Assembly (NCBI GenBank): GCA_038093975.1
Contig: JBBPTG010000092.1
Span: 42,031-106,030 of the forward strand
DNA length: 64,000 bases
From: Chalciporus piperatus
Taxonomy: Eukaryota; Basidiomycota; Agaricomycetes; Boletales; Boletaceae
Direction of reading: 5' to 3'
Below, one piece after another: positions 49,889-61,686 of the stretch. A model generated the notes under the pieces. That model did no database searches, was not told the origin of the DNA, and worked only from the letters and a program-made list of their open reading frames with translations. The position numbers were made by a program, and so were the translations under genes. The first letter of the stretch is position 1. The number at the start of each line of letters is the position of its first letter.

Positions 49889-50356
49889 CGCAGTGTCTTG
49901 AGAGTGGAGATAATTGTCACCGACTTGAATCGAGTGTTCCTTTTAACCTGCAACTGAAAAAGACCCGGATCTGGTGTCTCATATGAAATTGAAGCGCCCC
50001 AACTGAAAAAGGGGTCAGTTCTTCTGCATTTGGATGACCCAAGCAAAGGAACACATGAAAAAACCAAGCTAGGAATATTCGAAATGATTTGGGCCTCGCC
50101 ATCGATGAGTACGTCCTGTGTCCTGAACATGTGAATGACTGCATGACCCAGGGCTTTCCTGGGCGCATATCTACTCTACGTAACTGATTCCTAAATGAGC
50201 GAACGAGGCTCACCTTTCCGAAGTATCCCCTCCGCGTGACAGGAGTAAAGGTCAGCAGGATTCCAGACAGATGTGACCATACGAAACCTAACTTGAACTG
50301 AGATAAGCGCGCAAAACAAAGCAACAAAGCAGATCGACTATATATGCAAGCTAAAA
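49889..50356. other. intergenic, 468 bp
   Basis: This is the promoter of glycogen phosphorylase and the 3' flank of the BTB gene. A 176-codon minus-strand frame here overlaps the BTB 3' end in another frame and has no recognisable content. Confidence 0.45.
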
Positions 50357-51421
50357 TTAGAGCAAGAAATATCGCGGGATAGACTGTTGAAGCTGTCTTG
50401 CAAAGTCCTCGATGGCCCGTCTGAAAACATCTTTGCAAACGCTGCATCCACGCAAAACTGTGAAATTGTTCGCAGACAACTGACGAAGATCACGAAGCAG
50501 CCAGCTCCCATAGGGTGAGTGGTAGGCAGGCAACAGACTCTCTGACCACCACGGGGTGTGCATGCTTGAGGGCTGGCAAATACCGCAAAAGTTGAAGATT
50601 TTGGCGTTCGCACGCGAATCCCAGTTGACGAGTAAACAGGTGAAACGGTCTTGTAGTTCTTCACGGCCAACGACGAGGCGGCGAAGATCGTCAGGCGAAA
50701 GAATCAGGTGGCTGCGGCCACCATCGACTCCTTTACCCCATCGTTGAATGGAAAGCGCATAGAACGCGGCTGGAAGAATCTCTGGGATATCTAACTCGCG
50801 AGCGAGACAAATGGCCTCTGTGCCTCATCCGTCAGATTAGAACGTTCATGGGCGGTCGCGAAACTCCACTAACCTGCCGCGTTCGGCATGGCCGTAGTTG
50901 TCATTTCGGCAACGTCCTCTGGCCACCTGGACAAGAGGTATTGCTTACACCACTGACGCAACTCTACGATGTCATATTTGGTCGATATCCTGAGCGTTTG
51001 GGCTATGATGTCGAACGCGGTTGATGTACGTTCAAACGAACTAACCACATATTTACCAAAGTAGTGGCACTCGGACAATTGGGCTTACTCACCTGCGGTC
51101 ATACATCCAGTTCAGCGCTAGGGTCCAGTCGTCGAATGTGTCCTGTGGCAGATTGACGAGTGGACAGCCGTCGAAGCTTTCCGCTAGATCTGGCTGTGGT
51201 AGGTCTAGCATCGTCTCGAAGACAAGAGAGTATGCCAGTTTGTTTCTATGGACCTTGAGATACTTGTTCTCTACCCCCAGGACGATATCGCCATCCTGAA
51301 ACCAAAACTGATTGACGTCCGAGTCCATGAGGGTATCAGAGCTGTCTTCTCTTCGACGTCTTCTCTTTGGTGGTGGTGCAAACTCACAGGCTCCGTCGCC
51401 AACGTGGTCGTCGTCTGTCAT
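50357..51421 (-). CDS. BTB/POZ-domain protein
   Basis: A fungal BTB protein of the large agaricomycete family; some act as cullin-3 adaptors, most are unstudied. Exons 51093-51421, 50874-51040 and 50357-50817 join in frame to 318 residues. After a basic PPPKRRRRREDS stretch the BTB fold starts with FWFQDGDIVLGVENKYLKVHR and KLAYSLVFETMLDLPQP, and continues with DTFDDWTLALNWMYD. The middle helices include YDIVELRQWCKQYLLSRWP. The C-terminal part has ICLARELDIPEILPAAFYAL and a Cys-containing CGIC / CSVC region that might bind metal. The frame is open upstream to an ATG at 51586, only 11 bp from the MRD1 stop. I chose the ATG at 51421 because it leaves room for a leader. The longer form would have 373 residues. 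Confidence 0.78.
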
Positions 51422-51597
51422 GAAAGGGCTGCTCAATTTTTGAGAGTCCTTTTTAAGAGAGGGGCCAAACACGCGTTCATGAAACGCGTCAGTGGCGTGG
51501 AAAAGAATCGTGTTCGCGTCCGATGCCCCCGCTGTGGGGTATGGATTTTTCACATAAATCATGATTGAATCAGGATAGTACGACATGAGTTCGAGCT

Positions 51598-53908
51598 CTA
51601 TATCACATCTTCACCACCCCCGTCCTCATCTCCCATATTGAGTTTTCGTCTTCTCCCAGGCAGTGCAACCCCGCCTCCATACCCAACACCCGCTTTCTGG
51701 CGCAAAACATCCAAGTCCTGTTCTGCCTCCTCCGCCCACTCGAGGACCAGATGCCGACCGAGTAGATGCGTATGTCGGAGCGCCGCATAAGCATTCTCAG
51801 CCTCATGTCGTGTAACGAACTCCAGGAACGCGAATCCACGAGAGCGAGAGTCGAATTTCTTCGGTAGACGGACTGACTTGAGTTGTCCGTGTGCACTATG
51901 GTAGCAAACGTTCGTTCAGCCCGCGTGTTCGATGAACTCGGCGTGTAGAGAAACGTACCCAAATAGTTCTCTGATGTCCTTCTTCGTTGCCTCGAACGGC
52001 AGGTTCTTCACGAGCATCTTGGTAGTACGTGACTTGGCACTCTCCTCGTCTTTGGATTGATCCTCCTCGGTACCCCGACCAGCGAACTTGACGTGCAATG
52101 CGTGACCGTCGAGCACAAATCCTTGCATCCCCTTGAGCGCTGTCTTGGCACCCTCCGGGGTCTTGAACCCAACAAATCCGTAGCCCATGCTAAGTCTCGG
52201 AGCTTCCGCCCCAGACACAGCAGGTCGTTTCGGGTCCGCCTTGGTCTGGACGCGTGCAAATGCGAAATCAGGGAGGTTACCGAAGACTTGTTTGAGCCGC
52301 TCGGTTGTCGTATTGAAAGCCAGGTTCTTGACGAAGAGCGTGGACCCGGCGGATAGAGATGGCTCTTCCTCGTTTGTTGTTTCCTGCTCGGCAATTGTAA
52401 CTGGTTTGACGATGGAAGTGGTCGAAGAAGACGGTCGTTCTGTCGCATCAGAACTGTCTTGGAACATTCCGAGGGGACCCTTCTCCAGGTATACGATAGA
52501 ATTTCCCAGACGTCGATAAGAAACTGCACGGAAAGCTTTGCTGGCTTCGGCAGCGTGTTCAAACTCCACTACTGCCATCGTGCCCGCAGGCGGTACGACA
52601 ATCCTGCTAAGCTTCCCATGTGTCTCGAACAACTCGCGAATCTGATCGGCGGACGTCCCGTACGGTATGTTCTTCACAAGAATGATGGTATCCGAGCGCC
52701 CTCGGGAGGAAAAGGATGCAAGGATGACGCCCTGAGATTCCAGATACGACTTCGTCTCCTGAATGACGTGCGTCTCGGCCAATGCAAGTTTCACGGCTGC
52801 ATTGCTCGACTCAGGATTCAAAATGTCCGCTTTGGAGAGACTGAAACGATCCGCTACTGACGACACCACGGCATCGCTCTGGAGCACATAGTATTAGACT
52901 ATGGAGAAAAGGACACGACACAACAATAGCATGACGAACATTCATATACAGCATGCTCCAGTTAAACTCACGCCCCGCAGTCGCTTTCCGCTTCGCGTTG
53001 CGCTCGTCTTTGAGCGTCCGTTTCTGGTCACCAGTCTCCACACCGTCCGACTTGCCTTTACGGTCTACAGCCGGGATGATGTGCAGTAATCGCCCTTGGA
53101 AGGCTTTCTTGTCGAGGGCTTCATAGGCAGCCAAGGCAGATGAGGACTGGGCAAAGGTCACGTAGGCCAGCCCTTTCGACTGCTGAGACGCGGGGTCCAG
53201 GGGAATATGGACCTACGAAAGAGAAGTGAGCATTGGCGAATGATTAGACGAGGTTGACAATATAGAGTCAGAAAAGTGTTTACTATCTATTGTTTCCCTG
53301 AGGATCATCATGTTCCTTTGGAATCTGATGTCCCTATTCGTTTTTTCATCGTGAAAAAACATCAACTCGATCTATCAAGACTTACCTGCACAATTTCTCC
53401 AAAGGGACGGACCAGCTCGAGGAGATCAGCGTCAGTACACGAGAAGGCCAGATTACGAAGGAAGAGACGCGACGTCTGCCGGATGATTTCCTTAGCCGCG
53501 TCCTTGTCGAGTGTTTCTCGTTCCGCCGCTGCTGGTTTGGCGTCATCATCGTCATCCTCGCCGTCAAGTCGCCGACGTTTGTTTGGACGTGGAGCAGGCG
53601 CATCTTTGGAACCCTGCATAACTCATGAAAAAAAATTGTGCAAGAGGGTGATCACGGCTCACATCTACGAGCACGACACTCAGTCGTGACGAATCGATGA
53701 ATGTATGATCGAACCAATCCCTCGCGGCAACTGCCTCTTTGTCTGTCTTGAAACCTATGAAAGCAAAGCGTCGAGACGTTCCATCAGGTTTATGCGCGAC
53801 CTTGATGTCTGTGATGGTCCCATGTGGTGCACCCTTTTGCTCAAAGTGTTTTCTAAGTCGATCTGGACCCAAGTTGGGTGGAAGATTTTTGACGATGAGA
53901 CGGGACAT
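51598..53908 (-). CDS. MRD1: rRNA-processing factor Mrd1 (five RRMs)
   Basis: A nucleolar protein that binds pre-18S rRNA and U3 snoRNA sites and is needed for the early 90S pre-ribosome. The start at 53908 gives RRM1 at once (SRLIVKNLPPNLGPDRLRKH..GTSRRFAFIGF). A linker with a basic PRPNKRRRLDGEDDDDD stretch follows. RRM2 has SRLFLRNLAFSCTDADLLEL and YVTFAQSSSALAAYE, RRM3 has TIILVKNIPYGTSADQIREL, RRM4 has STLFVKNLAFNTTTERLKQV and YGFVGFKTPEGAKTAL, and RRM5 has KMLVKNLPFEATKKDIREL joined over an intron to SRGFAFLEFVTRHEA. Five RRMs is the yeast Mrd1 number. The tail is short (VALPGRRRKLNMGDEDGGG). The gene appears complete. It shares a 114-bp promoter with prefoldin subunit 3. Confidence 0.93.
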
Positions 53909-54022
53909 CGAGGTTGAGTGCGAAGGAGCGAGTTTAAAAGTTGTTCGTACCAACTCCGATCGGAAGATGCCGAGTGAAGTGATAGCGCGGTCCAATTTCC
54001 AAGTGAAACGCAAAGTCGAGCG
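53909..54022. promoter_or_regulatory. very short divergent promoter MRD1 / PAC10
   Basis: Only 114 bp lie between the two outward ATGs. No TATA box is obvious. Confidence 0.55.
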
Positions 54023-54865
54023 ATGGCCTCGGTATCGATATTTGGCGAGGACAAAAACCCTCGGGGAATACCAAAAGCACCATTCGTTGTGAGTACATGT
54101 ATACATGCAAATATCGACACCATCGAGCTCGATGTCTAGGCTAATGTCGAGGAATATCTCGGTGGTCCCGATGGTGACGTCGAGGGACCTCTCAAGAGCT
54201 TCCAGGATGCGATCGCGTACGTTCACCTCTCTCGTTCTAGCATCAAGCTTGAACCGATAGAAGTACAGGAAATATCGCTACATGGACGCGAATTTGACGC
54301 AACGGCGAAGTGGCCTTGAAGATAAAATCCCAGATATCAAGAAGACACTCCACATGATCGAATTTTTGCATGAGAGACGCGTGAGTGGATCCCATCTTGG
54401 TGCGAACACGTCCTTGAGCTGTATTTAGGAGGGAAAGCAAAAGGCAGACGAGGACACGGATGAACTGGACGACGATGAGGAAGAAGACGAAGCAACGGCA
54501 AACAAGCCCATGACCACGACTTTCGAGCTGAACGATACGCTTTATGCAGAGGCACAACTCGAGGACACGGACACCGTTTACCTTTGGCTAGGGGTATGTT
54601 CTCCTTGCTATCCATATCCCACCTCTCACATCACGCGTCCCTGCAGGCCAACGTCATGCTGTCGTATAAGATCCCCGCAGCCATATCGCTACTACGCTCA
54701 AAACTCGACGCCGCCGAAGCGAGTCTGAAAGCAACTATTGAGGATCTTGAGTTTCTCCGTGAGCAACTTACGGTGATGGAAGTCAACACTGCAAGGATGT
54801 ACAACTGGGATGTGAAACGGAGAAGAGAGCGACCGGCGGCGGGCCCTGCAGAGAAGAAAGGTTGA
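54023..54865 (+). CDS. PAC10: prefoldin subunit 3 (Pac10/VBP1)
   Basis: An alpha-type subunit of the prefoldin hexamer, which holds nascent actin and tubulin and passes them to the CCT chaperonin. Exons 54023-54088, 54140-54216, 54269-54380, 54429-54593 and 54647-54865 join in frame to 212 residues, close to family length. Signatures in order are SVSIFGEDKNPRGIPKAPFV, FQDAIAKYRYMDANLTQRR (built across an intron), LEDKIPDIKKTLHMIEFL, an acidic loop, FELNDTLYAEAQLEDTDTVY, VMLSYKIPAAISLLRSKLDA and the C-terminal coiled coil with NTARMYNWDVKRRRE. All splice sites are GT..AG. No single exon is long enough to show the protein. Confidence 0.92.
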
Positions 54866-55224
54866 TGATTTGGTGGCAGACGAATGTGTGCCAGTGTTAT
54901 CTACGCAGGCTCCAACTCCAGTGTAGACGATTAGTTTTTACCGAGTCTCTCACCATGCCGCAATTGTACGATAAGTAGTCTTTTGAATCTTTGCTCCCTC
55001 CCATGGGTAACGGTCCGGACCTGGCAGTAGAGCCGCGCCCGCTGTTCGCCTAAGACCACGTACTTATCCTGACTCGGACCGGGGGGAAGTCCCAGTCCCA
55101 TCCAGATGGGGAATGGGGAAGGCAAGTAATTATAGTAATAGAGCGGCTCAGAGGCTGATTATTCCAAGGAATCCCAAAGGCGCGGCATTCTCACCGCCCT
55201 TTGACACCAAACGCTTCCTGACTG
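54866..55224. other. intergenic, 359 bp
   Basis: This is the 3' flank of prefoldin subunit 3 and the promoter of the MFS gene. No gene is supported. Confidence 0.5.
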
Positions 55225-57549
55225 ATGACCCAAAGCCCATCTGCAAGCCTCGGGTCACAGACTGCGATGAAACCGCCAGCTATCGCACATGGCAAGCCGG
55301 AGGACACGAACCCCCCGAAAACTTTCACTATAGACCTTTATGATGATGGGTATAATGATCCCGTATACCAGGCGAAGGCTCGGATTTTGAATCGTTCCAT
55401 ACAAGAGATTGGTATGGGCAAATATCAGGCATGTGTGCAGCAGATTTGTGCTTCACCCGTGTGATGGAGATTGACATCTTCCCTGTCTGGGCTTCAGTGG
55501 TATCTGTTTGTCGTAGCGGGCTTTGGGTGGTTCGCGTACGTTTGTATCACTTGTCTCCCACTAACACCCTCTGAAATTGTTAATAACAATCTATTTACAG
55601 CGATAGTGTGTGGCCAGTGAGTGGAATATAAACCATGCCGCACGGTCCCGCATGATACCAATTTCTGCCAGCTCTTGAGTGGACTGATCCTGACGCCTGT
55701 GATATACGAGTTCCATTTCAATGGGCCATTCCTTTCTTTGGCGTCGAACATTGGGCTCTTAGCTGGGGCCATGTTTTGGAGCCTCGGGTGCGACATTTGG
55801 GGTAGAAGGTCTCCGTGACTATCTGTAACACATTCCGAAGATATTGACGAGCATCCGTCTGTTCTGCAGGTGGTCTTTCAACTTCACGCTTCTCATTGCA
55901 GGGGTTTTTGGCTTAGCGGCTGGTGGCTCACCCGACTTTATTACCCTGGCTTCTTTGATTGCCGTCGTTGGCGTTGGAGCGGGTGGTATGTGTCCTCCGT
56001 GCTTGAAGTGTGCCATCTTTTCAACTCCACTCTAGGTAATATGCCTGTAGATTCAGCTGTCTTTTTAGGTAGGTTCCATTTCCTTCCTCGGGGAATTTGT
56101 TGGCTTATCTTGCCATCAGATTTCGTTCCCGGGTCTCACCAATACCTCTTAACCATCCTCTCCATATGGTGGTCGCTCGGTCAACTGCTTTGCAGTCTCG
56201 TAAGTAGCAAATTCCTTTCAAGCCCTCGTTACTGACGACGATTGAATCAGATTGCTTGGCCCCTGATTGGCAACTATTCTTGCTCCTCCGCCGAGCAATG
56301 CGAAAAGTCAAACAATATGGGTTGGAGATACCTTCTTTTCGCTCTCGGAGGCCTTACCCTGTTTCTCTGGGGCCTCCGTTTCTTCGTCTTCACCCTCTTT
56401 GAGAGCCCCAGATTCCTCTCTGGCATCGGCAAAGATGCAGAGGCAACCGATGTCATGCACCAGTTGGCACGATACAACGGAAAGACGACTACGCTCACGA
56501 TCGAAGAACTGGAAATGGTAGGACAGAAGGGGGATGCAAACCCATCGACTCGGCGTGACGTTCTCTCGAAAGACTCGAAGTATGATGCTAAACATATTAG
56601 GGCGCTGTTTGCGACCCCGAAGATGGCTTGGTCTACCAGCCTACTGATTGCGCTTTGGGGTATGTCAACGAGTGTCGATCCGGTATGGCCAGTATTTATG
56701 TCTTTCTCATTGAAGGCATTATCGGTCTTGCATCAACGCTGTATAACAGCTTTTTGCCTTACTTGTGAGTGAAAGTCAGGTAGCATTTCGGTGTCTCTGA
56801 CGCTTAGAACAGATTGGCCAGTCGCGGCGCTGCCTTCGGAGACGGGTCCCTTTACACCACTTATCGTAACGTACATATCTCCTTCAACGGCTAAGGTCAG
56901 ATCGGTGTGCTAACACCCTATTCAGCAAGTCATACTGAGCGTCATCGGCGTGCCTGCCGCCTTCCTCGCAGGATGGGCAGTCGAGCTCCCATACATAGGA
57001 CGTAAAGGCACTCTCGCAATTGCCTCAGGCAAGTATCCCCTGCCTTGCAAGACTGACATTACTCAACGACCTCTCGCGAAATAAAGGGCTCACTGGCGCG
57101 TTTCTCTTCGCGAGCACCACCGCTCGGACCTCCAACGAGCTCTTGGGGTGGAACTGTGGATACGTTTTCTGTAGCAACGTGAGTTCTCATGAACGAGCTC
57201 CATCGCACGACGGTGGACTGACAAGATGAGGGCGTGGGATAGACGACGTATGGCGTCTTATACGCTGTGTCACCCGAGATCTTCCCTGCCAAGGATCGTG
57301 GAACTGGGAATGGTTTGACAGCTATGGCGACTCGGGTGTTCGGGGTGATGGTGGGTTGCAAGTTTCCTTGGAGCGTGGAATCGTGGGCTTGACGATCATG
57401 ATGATACCTTTGACCAGGCACCCGTCATCGCTCTTTATGCCAATATCACGACAGCGGTGCCTGTATACATCGCTGGGGGCATGATCATCTTTGCAGGTTT
57501 CTTGGCTCTGCTGTTGCCGTATGAACCTAGAGGTAAGGCATCCATCTAG
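55225..57549 (+). CDS. MFS membrane transporter (12 TM, SV2/sugar-like)
   Basis: A major facilitator superfamily permease of the plasma membrane or an organelle; the substrate is not known. The N-terminal cytosolic part precedes GMGKYQ, which joins over a probable GC-AG intron (55429-55497) to WYLFVVAGFGWFADSVWP. Membrane segments and loops typical of the family follow: GLILTPVIYEFHFNGPFL, AGAMFWSLGCDIWGRRWSF (the G-x-x-x-D-x-x-G-R-R motif), GNMPVDSAVFLDFVPG and SIWWSLGQLLCSLIAWPLIG. The central loop has GIGKDAEATDVMHQLARYNG. The second half has STLYNSFLPYLLASRGAAFG, ELPYIGRKGTLAI and SPEIFPAKDRGTGNGLTAMA. It ends ALLLPYEPRGKASI. Junctions at 55532, 55623, 55809, 56659, 56765, 57187 and 57349 all keep the frame. 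Confidence 0.85.
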
Positions 57550-57883
57550 ATGGTGTATAGGTATAGGTAACTCTACCTTGAATGATCGAATGAATAAAAC
57601 GGTGGTCCGCCACGGTCTCGTCAACTGATGTAACTCTCGTACCGCATACTGGATAGCTGAAGATCTGAGCTTACTAGTTGGGTCTAAGTAAAAGTGAAAG
57701 TGAAAGTTGATCAAGAACAAGATCGCGAATGCAGGTTAATCGCATTAGTAGACACTTGCAGTGGCGAGCTAACCTTCTTTGATGCCGTCCTTCTACTTCC
57801 AACTTAATTCCAGCGTTGACAATATTGTGAGCTTGAGTACATTCAACACCTCATTAAATACAACAAGCTGACTGTATGCTCAG
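57550..57883. other. short gap, 334 bp
   Basis: This lies between the MFS gene and the transporter relic. It may contain unrecognisable remains of the relic's upstream exons; nothing is supported. Confidence 0.4.
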
Positions 57884-59051
57884 GATTTCAAGCCGTGTTT
57901 GCCTTCCTCCTTTTTCTCCAAGACCCGGGCCGTACTTAAGTCCTGATTCACCTCGTTGGCTCGTAGTCCCTAGACCATCCCGAGGTGGTCAAGAAGCTTA
58001 AGGAAATAGAAATATCGCTCGAGCAGGAAAGCCCAGGAGGTAGAGCATTTCCGGTTGCTTCTTCTCCCTCGCTATCTCCAATATGGTTTTGCTATGTAGA
58101 ACCTATCTAAGGTGGCCCATTAGGAAACCTTCGGAGAATGTGCCCATGTGCAGGCGTGAACATCATGCAACAGTTCACAGGGTGCGTTCTCCACGATCCA
58201 ACCCGATTGAAGAGCAAACACGACAAAGTAAGTGAGATGTACAATTTCCTTCTCTGGTATGAATGGAAGCTCTAATTTCGCCCATGGTGCAAAGCTATCT
58301 GGCGCCCGTTGTGTATCAGAACACGATGTCCTTCAAGATTCTTAGTGGCTGCACAGCCGTTACATTCATGTTCGCATCCTTCATTCCTCAGTGGGTGAGC
58401 GCCGTACGATCATAACGGGGTGATTATATCCTCAAATAGTCTTTAGACCGTCGATAGATATGGCAGGCGTATCTTGCTGATGATATCTTCCGCTGGCCAT
58501 TCTCTCTGCTTCATTTTAACTGCGGGATTGCTTTCGACAGGTAGTAAGTCTGCTGCTTACGGCGCGACTGCCATGGTCTTCCTCCTCCAAGTCTTTGTTG
58601 GAATAGGGTTCCTGCCCATAGTAAGATCTCTGCTTTCTCCTTTCAATCACCTCTTATCATGCTTATCTATACAGCCATGGTTGTACCCTGCGGAGGTAAA
58701 CTTTCGGCTTAGGATCGTTTACTCAATCCTTCACGGCATTTTCACATAGATATCCACTACACGTAACTTATCAGAGCAAGGGGTTCCTCGATATCGTCGC
58801 TGTCCAATTGGATCAGCACGTTCATAATCGGTATCTCCGCCCTTTTGGTCTACAACGAACGGTTCAATGGGATCCTGACAAGGCTTTTTTTTCCAGTACA
58901 GATTACATCCCCTGCTATCGCTAATATCGGTTGGCATGTATTCGTGACCTTCGCCATCTTTAACGCACTCTGGATACCCATTGTGTATGCGTTCTTCCCG
59001 GAGACTCAGGGTTTAGAACTCGAGGACGTCGATCACATCATCGAAAAATGA
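57884..59051 (+). pseudogene. sugar-transporter-like MFS pseudogene, N-terminal half missing
   Basis: The C-terminal half of a fungal hexose/lactose-permease-type MFS protein. It begins at an acceptor-like CAG with FQAVFAFLLF. The hallmark PDSPRWLVV follows in another frame, and DHPEVVKKLKEIEISLEQE returns to the first frame, where two stops (TAA, TAG) lie between. Later parts are well kept: NLRRM..AGVNIMQQFTG, YLAPVVYQNTM, DRYGRRILLMISSAGHS, PWLYPAE, RARGSSISSLSNWISTFII, and after an intron ITSPAIANIGWHVFVTFAIF and YAFFPETQGLELEDVDHII. The first six membrane helices have no place: only 334 bp separate it from the previous MFS stop, and that gene belongs to a different MFS subfamily. The segment joining PWLYPAE to RARG also has no clean splice solution. 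Some weak similarity to the preceding exon (TGGCGA..) may extend it to about 57758. Confidence 0.75.
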
Positions 59052-59946
59052 GGGTTTACAGGTGGGGTTTGGACCAGCAAGGGTGGGCGGACTGTGCAGA
59101 GGCGAAGAACCTCGCACGACATGGAGACTCGTGAATATGATCCGAAGGTTGGCGTGTGATTGGGTTGCAACTCGGGTGAACACGACGGAGTCTCGGAAGA
59201 TTTCTTTGGGTCGATTGGTTTGTTTCATGACATAACTTTTATCTTGTTTTTGCGTGAATGAGAATCTTGTTTTTAGAGCGGCGTTCGCCTTCGTTTTTGT
59301 GCGTTTCCGACGCCTGGGAGTTTGAAAGTTTTGGTCCTTTCCTCTTGGCAGATTCATGCTTCCAACTTTCTCGCCTCCGAACGAGTTGAGTTCGCTTGAT
59401 GTCAAATTTTTGTCATTTTACTCATCGCCTGTCTCACAGTTGCCCGTACCTGAGGTTGGTTTACACTCTGCTCCGTCGTCATTTCTGCCAGCCTGACTGG
59501 GCCACTCTGGTTCTGGCAATACTTACCTCGTTATCAAGTTGATAGCGGACATTACCCTTCACTCTGCCTTCGAAGCTCTAAGAGCTCTAACTCCCCTTCG
59601 AATTCCGATATTGACGCCACCATTCTTGCTATTGAACGATGTACACAGTACATCCAAACCGGACCATTGCCTACTCCCGAGTCCCCGACTTATCGAACGT
59701 ACGAAGGCATGCTGAATCCTCGTGTCTGCCGTTACGGTGGTGCTGGTACCATAATTTGCGGTATTGGCCGCTTGCTTACTCGGGTACGTAGTAGAAACGG
59801 CTCCACTACTCGGTTCATAAGGCCTAAGGATGCGGGGGGATGGTATCGTGACTGCTAGCACCCTCATCACACTGGCAGTGGGTGCACATCCTGCTCTAGA
59901 TCTTCTTCTCTGGAGCTCATAATTTTCTTTTTTGGTTTCAGCTCAA
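59052..59946. other. intergenic, 895 bp
   Basis: This is the upstream region of the F-box gene. Two opposite frames at 59559-59870 overlap each other and show no recognisable domain. CT-rich tracts near 59440-59520 may be part of the promoter. Confidence 0.45.
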
Positions 59947-61686
59947 ATGACAAACATCACGCCGACCGAGACTGGTTCCAGATCCATTGCGATTCCTGTG
60001 AGTGATGTCCACGTCGCAGAGAATTTCAGTCTCGTGAACATATTTTAGTCCTCCTATTCGAGCTTGCTTCGTTCGAACTTCTGTCCTTCCGACGAACAGT
60101 CCACCGGCATCAAATCTCTCATCGAGACTCACGAAGACCAGCTCTCCACCATCAGCGATGAAGTCGAGCGTCTCAAGAGATGTCTTTTCGAAATGGAGAG
60201 TCGGCGGGCTCAAACAGAGGAAGTTCTCGTGAAACTCCACGCGACGCTCGCACCGATCAAACGTCTACCTCCTGAGATCATGTCCGAGATCTTTGAGCGG
60301 TGTCTCGAGCCTCAAAACTCGGGCGTTTTCGTCGCACTGAACGTCCGGTGCAGTGAAGCTCCATTGTTGCCTGGGCGCGTATGCACTGCCTGGCGCGCTA
60401 TATCACGCACGACCCCACGTCTATGGCGCAATATCTACGTGAACGTTTGTGAAGGACGTTACTCGGATGAACTACGCAAGGACGCGCTTCCCATTTTGAA
60501 GACATGGCTCGCACATTCCGGTGGTCTTCCACTGAACCTCGTCGTTCTTTGCAAGACTGAACGTATTTTGCCTGGTCTCGTTGACTTGTTCGAGATCATC
60601 GCTGCCAACGCACCCAGGTGGAAGACAGTGCGAATCCGTCTGCTGAACTCCCCTGTCATATACAGGCTCGCCTCTCGCGCTCTCACCAAGTGCATGTCAT
60701 TGTCGACTCTTGATATCACCGATGGTGGTCAGTACGCATCCTTCTTTGGGAGTGGACAGGCAACCGGTCTAGAGGAGGTTGCGCAACCTCTCAGTTTCGA
60801 TCTTCGTCGCGCGTCTCATCTTCGCCACCTTTCATTGTCCCTCGCTGGTCTTGCGATCCGGGACGTCCATATACCTTGGGCCTCTGTCACGCGCCTCTCG
60901 TTCATGCACGATGCTCGTTCTAGCTCGACGTCAATCACAGATTACTTTCACGTCCTTCAGCAATGCACCTCGCTCAAGGAGTGTGCTCTCACCATCGATA
61001 CTGGGGCCCGCGATGCACCTCTCCAACCTCTCACACTTCCCAACCTCGAATATCTTATCATTCAGGTTCTTAGAGACGCCAACAACACCACTCAGATGGG
61101 TGACCTACTAGACGCTATCGATGCACCACGGCTTTCTTCCCTCGCGATCGAGGATTACTGTCCGCGGAGGGAAATGATCTTGTATCACAGCCAACTTAAA
61201 GCGTTCTTCCGAACTCACTCCCAGTCCATTCGACATCTCAAATTCACCACAACCTCCAAGTTCTTCGCATCCGAAGACTTGCTTTCTTTGGTTTCCGAGC
61301 TTCCAATGTTGAAGGAATTGGAGTATCTTCCAGACGAGGAATCATCTCCCAAACCTCTACTGGCGGCTTTGACGCCTCGCGTTGTGGGGGACTCCCTCGA
61401 ATGCATACTCCCACTCCTGGAACGTTTCACCATGTACTGGGACAGCACGGAGACGGTGTCGATGGTGGGGGACATGATCGAGAAGCGCCATGCCCTCACC
61501 GAAAGAGGGATCGCTCGGCTGAAACATCTCTCCTGCAAGCCCGTGAAGATTACCATCCAGCATGATTGCATGCCTGCGCATTTGCTAGTGGAGAACTTGG
61601 CTGCTCGCCTTGAGCCTCTTTGTCGGTGTGGGTTGGAGGTGGACTGGGCGGCGTATAGATATGATCTAGAGTTTCTTTACTGTTGA
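59947..61686 (+). CDS. F-box protein with leucine-rich C-terminus
   Basis: Probable SCF ubiquitin-ligase adaptor. Exon 1 (59947-59997) codes 17 residues (MTNITPTETGSRSIAIP) and joins in phase 0 to exon 2 (60049-61686), giving 562 residues. Without exon 1 the long frame has no ATG at its start. A coiled-coil helix (DQLSTISDEVERLKRCLFEM) leads into the F-box IKRLPPEIMSEIFERCLEP, with VCTAWRAISRTTPRLWRNI as its second half; this is the layout of the very common agaricomycete F-box family. The rest contains irregular leucine-rich repeats such as ASHLRHLSLSLAGLAI and LPMLKELEYLPDEE. The substrate is unknown. Exon 2 has no further introns, unlike its neighbours. Confidence 0.87.

Noticed and set aside
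59559..59870. Opposite overlapping open frames of 63 and 103 codons
   Set aside because: They have no recognisable domain, biased composition only and no splice context.
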